Assembly (NCBI GenBank): GCA_045594565.1
Contig: JAZNYT010000002.1
Location: 1-64,000, forward strand
Direction: 5' to 3'
Origin: RGIG6353 sp045594565
GTDB lineage: Bacteria > Bacillota > Clostridia > Oscillospirales > SIG627
DNA: 64,000 nt
Below the pieces are notes generated by a model, which was given only the letters and a program-made list of their open reading frames with translations, searched no databases and was not told the DNA's origin. Each line of letters opens with the position of its first letter. Within the stretch, counting starts at the first letter, position 1. Shown here in pieces: positions 41,120 to 48,663 of this stretch. Position numbers and translations under genes: made by a program.

Positions 41120-41619
41120 AGAAATTGAACGAGCTCTTTTCAGGTAAGAATACTACGGTAATTTTTATTCTTATATTCCTTTTGGGACTTCTCTTGGTGC
41201 TTCTTCCGACAAAGGAAAACGAGAAGAAGACACACACAGAGTCAACCCTTCGCTTTGACGAGGAGGAATATGAGAAGAATCTCGAAAAAAGACTTCGGGA
41301 GATTCTTGAGGAAATAGACGGCGTAGGGGATGTAAGTGTTATGATAACGCTGGAGGGGTCGGCAACCTACTCCTATGCCACCGACGTAACTCAGGACGTC
41401 AGCGAGAAAGGCAACAGTAAGAGGGAAAGCACGGTTGTGCTATCCACAGGCACCTCAAGTACGAAAGAGGCGGTAATAAGCGGTTATACGCTCCCTAAGG
41501 TAAAGGGCGCGGCGGTAGTATGCTCAAGGGAGCTTTCCGCTACCCTGAAAGCCAAAGTACTTGAAGCGGTGTCGGCATCACTTGGCATTACAAGTGCAAA
41601 AATAAGTGTTACAAATTAG
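41116..41619 (+). CDS. spoIIIAG: Stage III sporulation protein AG
   Basis: A 167-residue ring-building protein: N-terminal helix (about 14-33) and an extracellular domain with 'LEKRLREILEEIDGVGDVSVMITLEGSATYSYATD', then 'YTLPKVKGAAVVCSRELSATLKAKVLEAVSASLGITSAKISV'. In B. subtilis it forms a 30-fold ring. ATG at 41116 overlaps spoIIIAF stop. Confidence 0.93.
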   Translation: MKKLNELFSGKNTTVIFILIFLLGLLLVLLPTKENEKKTHTESTLRFDEEEYEKNLEKRLREILEEIDGVGDVSVMITLEGSATYSYATDVTQDVSEKGNSKRESTVVLSTGTSSTKEAVISGYTLPKVKGAAVVCSRELSATLKAKVLEAVSASLGITSAKISVTN

Positions 41620-41644
41620 AATTAAACATAAGCGGAGGTACGTT

Positions 41645-42385
41645 ATGAACAAACTTGAAAAAATGAAAAGTGAAAAAACAAACGAAGTGGAGAAGGTGGA
41701 AAATCTTGTCTCCGAGGAAGCTGAGCAGATGAAGGAGGAAAAGAGGTTCTTTTCACTCTTTACTTTCTGGAAGAAATTAAGAAAAGAAGAAAGGGAAGAT
41801 GATGCAATAGTAGAATTTGCGGAAGGTGAAGAAAAACGCGGCTTCTTGAAGCATTTCAACGCCCGTACCGCAGTACTTACAGCCTCTCTTCTTATTATCG
41901 CCGTTGCGGGATATCTTAATATTCATTTTGCAACAGTACCCGCAGAGCTTGAAAATATCGACGAAAACGGCATATCTATGGATGCTCTCAGCCCCGAAAA
42001 TACCGGCGAAGTAAACGCTCCCACCGAGACCGAGGACTATTTCGCTCTTTCTGTAATTAACCGCGAAAGAGTGAGAGATGAAGCCTTCGAAATGCTTCAG
42101 GAGCTCACCGTGTCCGATGCAGTAGATGCGGTTGCTAAAGCGGATGCATTTAGCGAAATGACAAGAATGGCAAACGAGATTACAAGTGAAGCAAATATAG
42201 AAAGCCTCGTTAAAGCAAAGGGCTTCAATAACTGTGTTGCCGTTGTTAGCGGCGAGGACGTAAACGTGGTGGTAGAGAGCAGTGGACTTACTATAAATCA
42301 GGTAGCACAAATTAAGGAGATAGTGTATCTTGAATGCGGAGTACACCCCGACAATATTAAAATTATTGAAAAAGCAGGCGTGTAA
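41645..42385 (+). CDS. spoIIIAH: Stage III sporulation protein AH
   Basis: A 246-residue protein whose extracytoplasmic domain pairs with forespore SpoIIQ. A long charged cytoplasmic N-terminus (about 1-72), one helix (about 77-93, 'AVLTASLLIIAVAGYLNIHF'), and a C-terminal ring-building domain ending 'VVESSGLTINQVAQIKEIVYLECGVHPDNIKII'. The ATG at 41645 follows GGAGG. Last gene of the operon; the tRNA promoter starts 4 nt after its stop, and no terminator is seen between. Confidence 0.92.
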   Translation: MNKLEKMKSEKTNEVEKVENLVSEEAEQMKEEKRFFSLFTFWKKLRKEEREDDAIVEFAEGEEKRGFLKHFNARTAVLTASLLIIAVAGYLNIHFATVPAELENIDENGISMDALSPENTGEVNAPTETEDYFALSVINRERVRDEAFEMLQELTVSDAVDAVAKADAFSEMTRMANEITSEANIESLVKAKGFNNCVAVVSGEDVNVVVESSGLTINQVAQIKEIVYLECGVHPDNIKIIEKAGV

Positions 42386-42388
42386 GCC

Positions 42389-42417
42389 TTGACAAAACAC
42401 CAAAAAACAGTTAAAAT
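42389..42417 (+). promoter_or_regulatory. SigA-type promoter of tRNA-Arg
   Basis: TTGACA (42389-42394), 17-bp spacer, TAAAAT (42412-42417), 20 nt before the tRNA. A perfect inverted repeat AAGCGTT-GAC-AACGCTT (42421-42437) fills the space between promoter and tRNA 5' end. Confidence 0.78.
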
Positions 42418-42437
42418 ATTAAGCGTTGACAACGCTT

Positions 42438-42512
42438 GCCTGTATAGTTAAATGGATATAACAAGCCCCTCCTAAGGGCTAGTTGTGGGTTCGATTCCCG
42501 CTGCGGGTACCA
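42438..42512 (+). tRNA. tRNA-Arg (anticodon CCT)
   Basis: A 75-nt cloverleaf including encoded CCA. Acceptor GCCTGTA pairs with TGCGGGT (three G-U), D-stem GTTA/TAAC with GG in the loop, anticodon stem AGCCC/GGGCT with loop CTCCTAA (CCT), 4-nt variable loop, T-stem GTGGG/CCCGC with loop TTCGATT. The acceptor with three wobble pairs is weak for a tRNA but all arms fold. It reads AGG codons. Confidence 0.93.
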
Positions 42513-42546
42513 TGAAAAAAGCACTTGCAAAAGCAAGTGCTTTTTT
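42513..42546 (+). terminator. Terminator of tRNA-Arg
   Basis: Stem GCACTTGC / GCAAGTGC (with flanking A6 and T6), loop AAAA, directly after the CCA. Confidence 0.9.
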
Positions 42547-42550
42547 CAAC

Positions 42551-42716
42551 TAAATCCGCCGATGGCGGAATAGATCCACCTTCGGTGGATGAAATCGCTT
42601 CGCGATGAAATCCGACTTCGTCGGGATAGTAGAGGCGGATTTAATTTCATCTGAGGCGGCACGCCGAAGATTTCATCCGAGTTTGCGAGGATTTCACCGT
42701 GCGTAGCACGATTTCA
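42551..42716. repeat. Mosaic array of short hairpins (array II)
   Basis: Small hairpins with different stems and mostly TTC loops: 42555-42569, 42574-42590, 42594-42606, 42610-42627, 42655-42665 and 42698-42710. The linker GATGAAATC runs between them in the left half and as GATTTCATC in the right half. An outer pair TAAATCCGCC (42551-42560) and GGCGGATTTA (42634-42643) brackets the left half. No coding signal. Same plan as array I, with a different linker. Confidence 0.75.
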
Positions 42717-42740
42717 TTAAATATTTGAGTTGCAATTTTG

Positions 42741-42788
42741 TCCTACGGGTACCAAAAAATCCTGAATGCGAAAGTGTTCGGGATTTTT
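42741..42788 (+). other. Copy of the tRNA-Arg 3' tail followed by a terminator
   Basis: CGGGTACCA at 42746-42754 repeats the last nine bases of the tRNA (42504-42512). A terminator-like hairpin follows (AAAATCCTGAA 42756-42766 with 42777-42787, one G-T pair, T-tract). The two tails bracket array II like a short duplicated att-type sequence. Confidence 0.5.
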
Positions 42789-42925
42789 ACTTTTTACCTC
42801 TTCACTCTTCGCTTTTCACTAAAATTCGCATTAAGGATTTTTTGAAGGTAATAGGTAAGATGTAATAGTGAAGAAGTAGGGGAAACAAACTCGTTGCGCA
42901 ATTAAATTCTTTTCTTCATTTTTTA
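42789..42925. other. Non-coding stretch, no gene seen
   Basis: AT-rich stretch after the second tail, with loosely repeated CTTCACT/AGTGAAG blocks that could fold back on each other. I see no ORF, RNA gene or clear regulatory site in it. Confidence 0.6.
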
Positions 42926-42959
42926 TTGACTTTTTAGCCCGGTTGAGTTAAAATTAACT
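42926..42959 (+). promoter_or_regulatory. Promoter with overlapping palindrome for the tandem epimerases
   Basis: TTGACT (42926-42931), 17-bp spacer, TAAAAT (42949-42954). The inverted repeat AGTTAA-AA-TTAACT (42946-42959) covers the -10, which suggests a repressor operator; the repressor is unknown. Confidence 0.62.
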
Positions 42960-42985
42960 GACCATAGAAGTTTGGAGGATATAGT

Positions 42986-43942
42986 ATGAAAAAGTCTTTT
43001 TTTCATGGTACTTATTATCGTGAATACCGCGAAGAATTAAAAGAAAATAAAACCGATTTAACCTATTTGTTCAGAAGCGTTGATTATGCAAAGCGCGACG
43101 GCTTTCAGGGTATTGAGGTTCTCCCTATTTTTGAGTTTATGAAAGGCGACGGAACAGAATTTGCAGACGATTATCTTGACGTAGCAAAGCGTTTTCGTGA
43201 AAAGATGGACAAGGAAGGAATAAAGGCTTCTTGCTTTTCGTTTGGTGTAAGTGTTTTGAATGATCCCGCTTATGCCAGACGTGTAATGAAGAAATCTGCC
43301 GATGTTGCCGCAATTGTCGGTTCTCCCTACCTTCACCACACCTTCCAATGCTCATTGAGTACTGCAGGCATTAGGCCTGAGGAAAGCTTTTATCAGGGCG
43401 CCGAAAAAACTTTTGTGGAATTCGGACGTGAAATTGCAGAATATGCAGGTGAAAAAGGACTCGAATGTATTTATGAGGACCAGGGCTACTACGTTAATAC
43501 GGTTGAAAGACTCGGCTCGCTTATTGCAGCCATCGATATGCCCAACACAGGTGTTTGTCTTGACGTAGGAAACTCATTCTTCTATGACGTTTTGCCCGAA
43601 AGCTTTGCAGGAGCCTTTGCATCTATTATAAAGCACGTACATATAAAGGACTACATTAAAAATGACAGCGCGATTAAACCCGGTAATGGTTGGGACAGAA
43701 CGATCTCGGGAAGCTGGCTCAGAAACTGCGTACCGGGTACCGGTATCGTTAACTTTGAGAAGATATTCTCCATTCTTCTTGAAGCAGGCTATGACGGATT
43801 TTTCTCTCTCGAAAACCAGAATGCTCTTGATAATATAAGCAATGTCGCCGCAATCAAGGAAATCGGCGTCGCTATGAACAATATTGAAAGAATTTACAAC
43901 AAGGTATTAAAAACAGTCGGTAATTCGAGAATGGGAGTTTGA
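42986..43942 (+). CDS. Sugar phosphate isomerase/epimerase (TIM barrel), tandem copy 1
   Basis: A 318-residue AP_endonuc_2-type barrel. Metal/catalytic candidates: 'CIYEDQG', 'CLDVGNS', 'HVHIKDYI' and 'SLENQNA'. Many residues match the next gene ('NTVERLGSLI', 'MPNTGVCLDVGN', 'AGAFA', 'IKHVH'), so they arose by tandem duplication. These two are more like each other than like the 3246 and 10717 proteins. Substrate unknown. Ribosome site GGAGG. Confidence 0.82.
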   Translation: MKKSFFHGTYYREYREELKENKTDLTYLFRSVDYAKRDGFQGIEVLPIFEFMKGDGTEFADDYLDVAKRFREKMDKEGIKASCFSFGVSVLNDPAYARRVMKKSADVAAIVGSPYLHHTFQCSLSTAGIRPEESFYQGAEKTFVEFGREIAEYAGEKGLECIYEDQGYYVNTVERLGSLIAAIDMPNTGVCLDVGNSFFYDVLPESFAGAFASIIKHVHIKDYIKNDSAIKPGNGWDRTISGSWLRNCVPGTGIVNFEKIFSILLEAGYDGFFSLENQNALDNISNVAAIKEIGVAMNNIERIYNKVLKTVGNSRMGV

Positions 43943-43944
43943 TA

Positions 43945-44814
43945 ATGAAAAAATCATGCTTTCTCATATCATATGAGGACTACATACAAACAGAAAAAAC
44001 AATAGGTCTTATTAAGAGAGCTAAGAACGACGGCTTTGGTGCCATCGAGCCTTATGACTCTGCTGACTTTTTTGAAAACCCCGATTACCTTGATTATGCA
44101 AAAGAGGTGAGAGAGGAGCTGGACCGCGAGGGAATGAAGTGCTCCTGCTTTTCTATCGGAATAAATATGCTCAAGGACCCCTCCGCCGCAGTGGAAAGGC
44201 TGAAAAAATGTGTAGATATCGCACATATACTCGGCGCCCCCTTCCTTCATCACACAATGGAGCTGGCGTTAAGCTTTAAGGGGCTTCCCGTATATCAGCA
44301 GGTTGAAAAGATTTTCGCCGACGTATCCCGCACAGTTGCCGAATATGCAGGCGAAAAAGGAATGGATTGTATCTACGAGGATCAGGGCTTCCTTATCAAT
44401 ACCGTAGAAAGACTCGGCTCACTTATTTCAAGGATAAACATGCCCAACACAGGCGTATGTCTTGACGTAGGTAATGCTCTTTTCTACGACGTTGCACCCG
44501 AGGACTACGCAGGTGCTTTCGCTCCTCTTATCAAGCACGTTCACGTTAAGGACTATATCCGAAAGACAACTTATCCGGGAAAAGGCTGGTACCGCTCGAT
44601 TATGGGTAACTATCTCTATGAAGCGCCTATCGGTCACGGAGTGGTTGACTTCGAAAAGATTATGACGATACTTCTCGACTATGACTATGACGGATATTAC
44701 TCTCTTGAAGGGGGAGGAATTCCCGGTAACGTTGAAGACGGCATAAGACGCTCTATGGAAACACTTGAGTATTATTATGAATGTGCAAAAGAAAAAAGCA
44801 TAAAGAAAAAATAA
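43945..44814 (+). CDS. Sugar phosphate isomerase/epimerase (TIM barrel), tandem copy 2
   Basis: A 289-residue barrel with the same set of motifs ('CIYEDQGF', 'CLDVGNA', 'HVHVKDYI', 'SLEGGG'). Starts 2 nt after copy 1; I chose ATG 43945, preceded by GGGAG, rather than TTG 43939. The pair may form a heteromer or act on successive epimers; this is inference. Confidence 0.82.
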   Translation: MKKSCFLISYEDYIQTEKTIGLIKRAKNDGFGAIEPYDSADFFENPDYLDYAKEVREELDREGMKCSCFSIGINMLKDPSAAVERLKKCVDIAHILGAPFLHHTMELALSFKGLPVYQQVEKIFADVSRTVAEYAGEKGMDCIYEDQGFLINTVERLGSLISRINMPNTGVCLDVGNALFYDVAPEDYAGAFAPLIKHVHVKDYIRKTTYPGKGWYRSIMGNYLYEAPIGHGVVDFEKIMTILLDYDYDGYYSLEGGGIPGNVEDGIRRSMETLEYYYECAKEKSIKKK

Positions 44815-44817
44815 ATG

Positions 44818-44852
44818 ATGAGAGGTGGTTTACCACCTCTCATTTGTTTTTT
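44818..44852. terminator. Bidirectional terminator with a stop codon in its loop
   Basis: Stem ATGAGAGGTGG (44818-44828), loop TTTA, arm 44833-44843, T-tract downstream. The minus-strand hydrolase stop begins in the loop. Confidence 0.9.
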
Positions 44853-45447
44853 CATCACCTATAGTAGTTTTTTCTCCGTGTCCCGGATAAACGGTGAGAT
44901 ATTCGTTTAAGAGAAAGAGCCTTTCAAGAGAATCGAAAAGCTCTCCCATATTGCCTCCGTAAAGGTCGTATCTGCCGTAACCATCTCTGAAAAGAGTATC
45001 ACCGCTGAATAAAGCGCTTTCGCCTATAAGAACCGAAGAGCCCTTCGTGTGACCCGGAGTATGCATTATACGAAGCTTTTCTTTACCGAATTTTATTACA
45101 CTACCTTCCTTCAAAAGCGTATCGGCAGGCTTTATATAAACCTCTCCAAAGGTAAGATGCTTTGATGCATTCTTTTCGGGGGAGTCGAGAAGCTCGGCAT
45201 CTGCCTCGTGGATGCATAAAGGAATATTATAAGTCTCTCGAAGAAAATCCGCCCCGCCGATATGGTCGAAGTGCCCGTGAGTCAAAACAATTGAAACAGG
45301 GGAGAGCTTTCTTGCGGAAATTATATTTATTATTTTTTCGGGCGAAGAGGCAGGGTCGATAATTATGCATTTTTTGCCGTTCACTTCGGATACTATATAA
45401 CAGTTAGTATCAAAAGGAGGAAGGGGGAGAGCTATCACGTTTAACAT
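44830..45447 (-). CDS. MBL-fold metallohydrolase (glyoxalase II-like)
   Basis: A 205-residue metallo-beta-lactamase-fold hydrolase with the metal motif 'THGHFDHIGG', further ligands in 'HTPGHTKGS', 'FSGDTLFRDGYGRYD' and 'VYPGHGEKT'. Family members are glyoxalase II-like thioesterases or of unknown substrate; the protein lacks the C-terminal glutathione-binding part of true GloB. Ribosome site GAGGTG. Confidence 0.88.
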   Translation of the reverse strand: MLNVIALPLPPFDTNCYIVSEVNGKKCIIIDPASSPEKIINIISARKLSPVSIVLTHGHFDHIGGADFLRETYNIPLCIHEADAELLDSPEKNASKHLTFGEVYIKPADTLLKEGSVIKFGKEKLRIMHTPGHTKGSSVLIGESALFSGDTLFRDGYGRYDLYGGNMGELFDSLERLFLLNEYLTVYPGHGEKTTIGDEKTNERW

Positions 45448-45517
45448 ATTTTCACCTCAAGATATTATAACACATTGTGATTTTTTTGTCAAACTGTAAA
45501 AATATGACAGTTTAATA

Positions 45518-45546
45518 TTGACATATTTTAAAAAAAGGTGTATCAT
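45518..45546 (+). promoter_or_regulatory. SigA-type promoter of pfkA
   Basis: TTGACA (45518-45523), 17-bp spacer, TATCAT (45541-45546). Confidence 0.75.
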
Positions 45547-45581
45547 AATAAAGATAATTTTAATACTATTTTGGAGGAGAC

Positions 45582-46652
45582 ATGGCAGAAAAGGTTTTCA
45601 GACGTATAGGTATTCTCACATCGGGCGGCGACGCTCCGGGTATGAATCCTTGCTACAGAGCAATTACAAGAGCGATTCTCGCAAACGGTACCGAAGCTAT
45701 GGGTATCAGACGTGGTTATAAAGGTCTTATAGATAACGATATGAAGCTTCTCAACGACAGAGACGTATCTAATATTATAAACATCGGAGGCACAGCACTC
45801 TATTCCGACCGTTGCATTGAGTTCAAGACGGAAGAGGGTATGCAGAAGGCGGTACAAACTTGTATTGATAATAAGATCGACGGTATCGTTGCGATAGGCG
45901 GAGACGGAACCTTCAGAGGCGCCCGCGACCTTACCGCAAGAGGAATTCCCTGTATCGGCATTCCCGGTACTATCGATAACGATATTTCCAGCACAGATTA
46001 TACTATCGGCTTTGACACGGCGCTTAACACCGTTGTTCAGATGGTTGACAGACTCAGAGACACCTGTGAGTCTCACGCCCGTTGCGACGTTGTTGAGGTT
46101 ATGGGCAACGGCTCGGGTTACCTTGCGCTTTATGCAGGTATTGCCGTTGGTGCAACTGCGATAGTTACAAAGGAAATCCCCTTCGACGAGGATGCACTTG
46201 TAAACAAGATGCTTGAATCAAAGCGCAACGAGAAGCGCAACTTTATCATCGTAGTTTCTGAAAATATGGGCAAGAACTTCTCTGAGAGCCTTGCGGGAAT
46301 TATTCAGGAAAGAACGGGAATAGAAACAAAGCATGCAAGACTTTCTCACGTACAGAGAGGTGGCTCTCCTACACAGAGAGACCGTATGACCGCATCTCTT
46401 ATGGCATTCAAGGCGGTAGAGCTTCTTTATGAAGGTAAATCCAACCTTGTTATCTGCGAACGTGAAGGAAAAATTGATTGCCTTGACATTAACTTCGCCC
46501 TTGATTTTGATAAGTTCTATAAGGGTAAGCTTTCCGAAGAGGAAATTGCAAAGCTTGACCCTAATGACAGAATTATGATGGAAGAAATGGCTAAGAGAAA
46601 GAGAGAGCAATTCCTCGAAGTATATCGCATAAACGACGTAATATCAAATTAA
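45582..46652 (+). CDS. pfkA: ATP-dependent 6-phosphofructokinase
   Basis: A 356-residue glycolytic kinase making fructose-1,6-bisphosphate. Motifs: 'ILTSGGDAPGMNPCYRAI' (ATP loop), 'AIGGDGTFRGA', 'PGTIDNDI' (catalytic Asp; Gly before Thr rather than the Lys of PPi-dependent enzymes), and 'LSHVQRGGSPTQRDRM'. About 36 residues longer than the usual 320, mostly at the C-terminus. Single-gene unit with promoter, GGAGGA ribosome site and terminator. Confidence 0.93.
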   Translation: MAEKVFRRIGILTSGGDAPGMNPCYRAITRAILANGTEAMGIRRGYKGLIDNDMKLLNDRDVSNIINIGGTALYSDRCIEFKTEEGMQKAVQTCIDNKIDGIVAIGGDGTFRGARDLTARGIPCIGIPGTIDNDISSTDYTIGFDTALNTVVQMVDRLRDTCESHARCDVVEVMGNGSGYLALYAGIAVGATAIVTKEIPFDEDALVNKMLESKRNEKRNFIIVVSENMGKNFSESLAGIIQERTGIETKHARLSHVQRGGSPTQRDRMTASLMAFKAVELLYEGKSNLVICEREGKIDCLDINFALDFDKFYKGKLSEEEIAKLDPNDRIMMEEMAKRKREQFLEVYRINDVISN

Positions 46653-46684
46653 AATAAAGGGGCGTATAGCCCCTTTTATTTTAT
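46653..46684. terminator. Bidirectional terminator
   Basis: Stem AAAGGGGC (46656-46663), loop GTATA, arm from 46669, then a T-rich stretch running into the convergent gene's stop. Confidence 0.82.
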
Positions 46685-47194
46685 GAATTTTAACTTTTTC
46701 CTGTATACGTGAACGTATAACCAGATGAGCTTCGTTATAAGAATATCATAGAGAAGAAAAGTGAAGTTTGAAACAAGCACCAGAAGCACAATTACAAAAG
46801 TTGAAATCTTTTCAATCATAAAGATCTTCAACGTAAGAAATACAATGAGTGCAAGAACGCCATTGAATATCAAAAATTTTAAAATCGTTCCCCAAGGCTC
46901 GCGTATTCTTTCGAGTCGCGGCTTTATAAAAGAGTACCAACCGCAGAAGGTGATGTAAAGCACTGCTGCGATTTTCGAGGGAATCATTATAATGCAAAGA
47001 ATAGTAGAGGAAGCATATACCGCAATTGCAAAGGAAGCACCGAACTCCACAAGTATAAAGGTTACGATGAGTCCGCAAATCGCAGACGCGGTATAGTCAA
47101 GCACGTCTACTATACTCGCTATAAAAAGAAGTATTACTATAAGAGCAATTGCTATGCCCGAAAAGGCAGTGGCAGTTGTTTTTCTTTTTCTCAT
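46676..47194 (-). CDS. Hypothetical membrane protein
   Basis: A 172-residue hydrophobic protein with about five helices and basic ends ('MRKRKTTATAF', 'VYRKKLKFIK'). I do not recognise the family. It is the last gene of a minus-strand operon after DUF5685 and the DnaJ-like gene (1-nt gap), so a membrane-associated role with those partners is plausible. Confidence 0.75.
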   Translation of the reverse strand: MRKRKTTATAFSGIAIALIVILLFIASIVDVLDYTASAICGLIVTFILVEFGASFAIAVYASSTILCIIMIPSKIAAVLYITFCGWYSFIKPRLERIREPWGTILKFLIFNGVLALIVFLTLKIFMIEKISTFVIVLLVLVSNFTFLLYDILITKLIWLYVHVYRKKLKFIK

Positions 47195-47195
47195 A

Positions 47196-47792
47196 TCAAC
47201 AACACCTTATAAGGTCACCGCCCATACATTCACAACAGCAATCGGCGCAGATAAGTCCGGTACACAAATCACAGGACGAGCAATCGCCGCCTGTACGTGT
47301 GATATTAAAGCCGCCGTAGGTATTCTGGGCGTTTTGAAGCTGGCTGAAAACCGTTTGATATTCGGTGTTTGTGGGGTCCATCATACAGGCACGCTGAAGG
47401 TAGGAATAAGCTTGAGTATAATATTGCCTTTTCATAGCAATACAACCTTTGAGATAGTTCCACTCGGCGTTTCGCGATGCCTGAGGTGTGGCATTGAGAA
47501 GACTTTCCGCATCAAGATAGTTGCCATTCATAATGTACTGACGCACCTGCGAAAAGCTTGTGCTTGAAGCACCGCTCGAGGAGTATGAGCCACCGTGACT
47601 GCTTCTTCTGTCACTTACTATTTTGTCGTATGCCTCGTTTATTTCCTTCATCTTCTCGTCGGCAAGGTCTTTGAGAGGATTGTTTACGTAATTGTCGGGA
47701 TGATACTTTTTCGCAAGCTCTCTGTATGCTTTCTTAATTTCATCATCACTTGCGCCGGGGTCAACCCCAAGCACCTTGTAAGGATCAGTCAT
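47196..47792 (-). CDS. J-domain protein with a TPR-like middle and Cys-rich tail
   Basis: A 198-residue protein. The J-domain (1-65) has 'PYKVLGVDPGASDDEIKKAYRELAKKYHPDN' with the essential HPD. A middle helical part ('YIMNGNYLDAESLLNATPQASRNAEWNYLKGCIAMK') is TPR-like. The last 30 residues hold ten cysteines, several as CxxC and CCC, unlike the DnaJ zinc finger. It would recruit DnaK to a client. It overlaps DUF5685 by 8 nt; a similar J-protein is found beside DUF5685 in relatives, as far as I recall. Confidence 0.82.
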   Translation of the reverse strand: MTDPYKVLGVDPGASDDEIKKAYRELAKKYHPDNYVNNPLKDLADEKMKEINEAYDKIVSDRRSSHGGSYSSSGASSTSFSQVRQYIMNGNYLDAESLLNATPQASRNAEWNYLKGCIAMKRQYYTQAYSYLQRACMMDPTNTEYQTVFSQLQNAQNTYGGFNITRTGGDCSSCDLCTGLICADCCCECMGGDLIRCC

Positions 47793-48660
47793 TTTTGCCT
47801 CCGTTTTTTGTCATTATTCTATAGCTTTCCTTCGAAAGCCCAAGTTCCAGTATGTTTTCTATTATTGCAGAATAAGGCGACTTATCTAAAAGATTAAATG
47901 CCGCTATCATATTTTTAGTGTGCATCGCAAGAGAGGAGTCGATGGCGTTTATGTTGTCACGCACGCTTTTTGATGTGCCAAAGTGGGATAAAAGAGGGTT
48001 GAATACACCGCTTCTCTCATCTTTTTCAAGGTCGTCTATGGCATCTGCCGTATAGATATATATTCCCACAGCTTTACCGATAGACCGCGCTATCAACTCA
48101 TCCTTTCCTTCCAGCCCGAAGGAAAGAATATCTGATAAAACGTTTCCAAAGAGACCCGAAACGTAATCGATGTCAGCACTTTTCTCCTTCTCGGCAAGAG
48201 ATAGGTCATCAAGACTTTTAGTTATTCTTTTCATCAATTCATCATACTCGGGAAATTTCTTTGCAAGCCCCTTGACTTTAGCGCTGAAATGTAAATATAA
48301 GGGCAACTGTACCGCTTTTTTGAAAATACTTGTATCGCCGTCCGAAAGGTCGTCCTTTATATTGAGACAGGTGAGTATAAGCGCTGAATTTGCCGTGAAC
48401 AAAGCACTGTCCTTCGGTATACTGTAGGCAACCTTTTTCAAAGGATTGTATTTGCATCTGCCCTTTGTTAAAATCGCTTTTTCTTCGGTTATTGCCTCTC
48501 TTACCATCGTGAGAAAAACAAAATCGTAGCTGAGCTTAAAGGGAAGAATAAAGGAAACGTTATTTCTTATTGTAGCACATAGACCGCAATATACTGCCTT
48601 GTAAAGAGCGAGGTCTTTTACAAGCAGATTGTCACGGTCAGGCTTAATGTATCCAAACAT
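47785..48660 (-). CDS. DUF5685 family protein
   Basis: A 291-residue, mostly helical protein with the family start 'MFGYIKPDRDNL' and 'YCGLCATI' (Cys pair), and a 'SADIDYVSGLFGNVLSDILSF' motif, followed by 'YIYTADAIDDLEKDERSGVFNP', whose Asp-rich pattern recalls isoprenoid-synthase-like helical bundles. Function unknown. First gene of the cluster with the J-protein and a membrane protein, 3 nt after a glycosyltransferase stop. Confidence 0.82.
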   Translation of the reverse strand: MFGYIKPDRDNLLVKDLALYKAVYCGLCATIRNNVSFILPFKLSYDFVFLTMVREAITEEKAILTKGRCKYNPLKKVAYSIPKDSALFTANSALILTCLNIKDDLSDGDTSIFKKAVQLPLYLHFSAKVKGLAKKFPEYDELMKRITKSLDDLSLAEKEKSADIDYVSGLFGNVLSDILSFGLEGKDELIARSIGKAVGIYIYTADAIDDLEKDERSGVFNPLLSHFGTSKSVRDNINAIDSSLAMHTKNMIAAFNLLDKSPYSAIIENILELGLSKESYRIMTKNGGKND

Positions 48661-48663
48661 ATT

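Noticed and set aside
42421..42437. Separate terminator for spoIIIA at AAGCGTT-GAC-AACGCTT
   Set aside because: The loop is 3 nt and no T-tract follows; it lies downstream of the tRNA promoter and is better seen as a tRNA leader hairpin.
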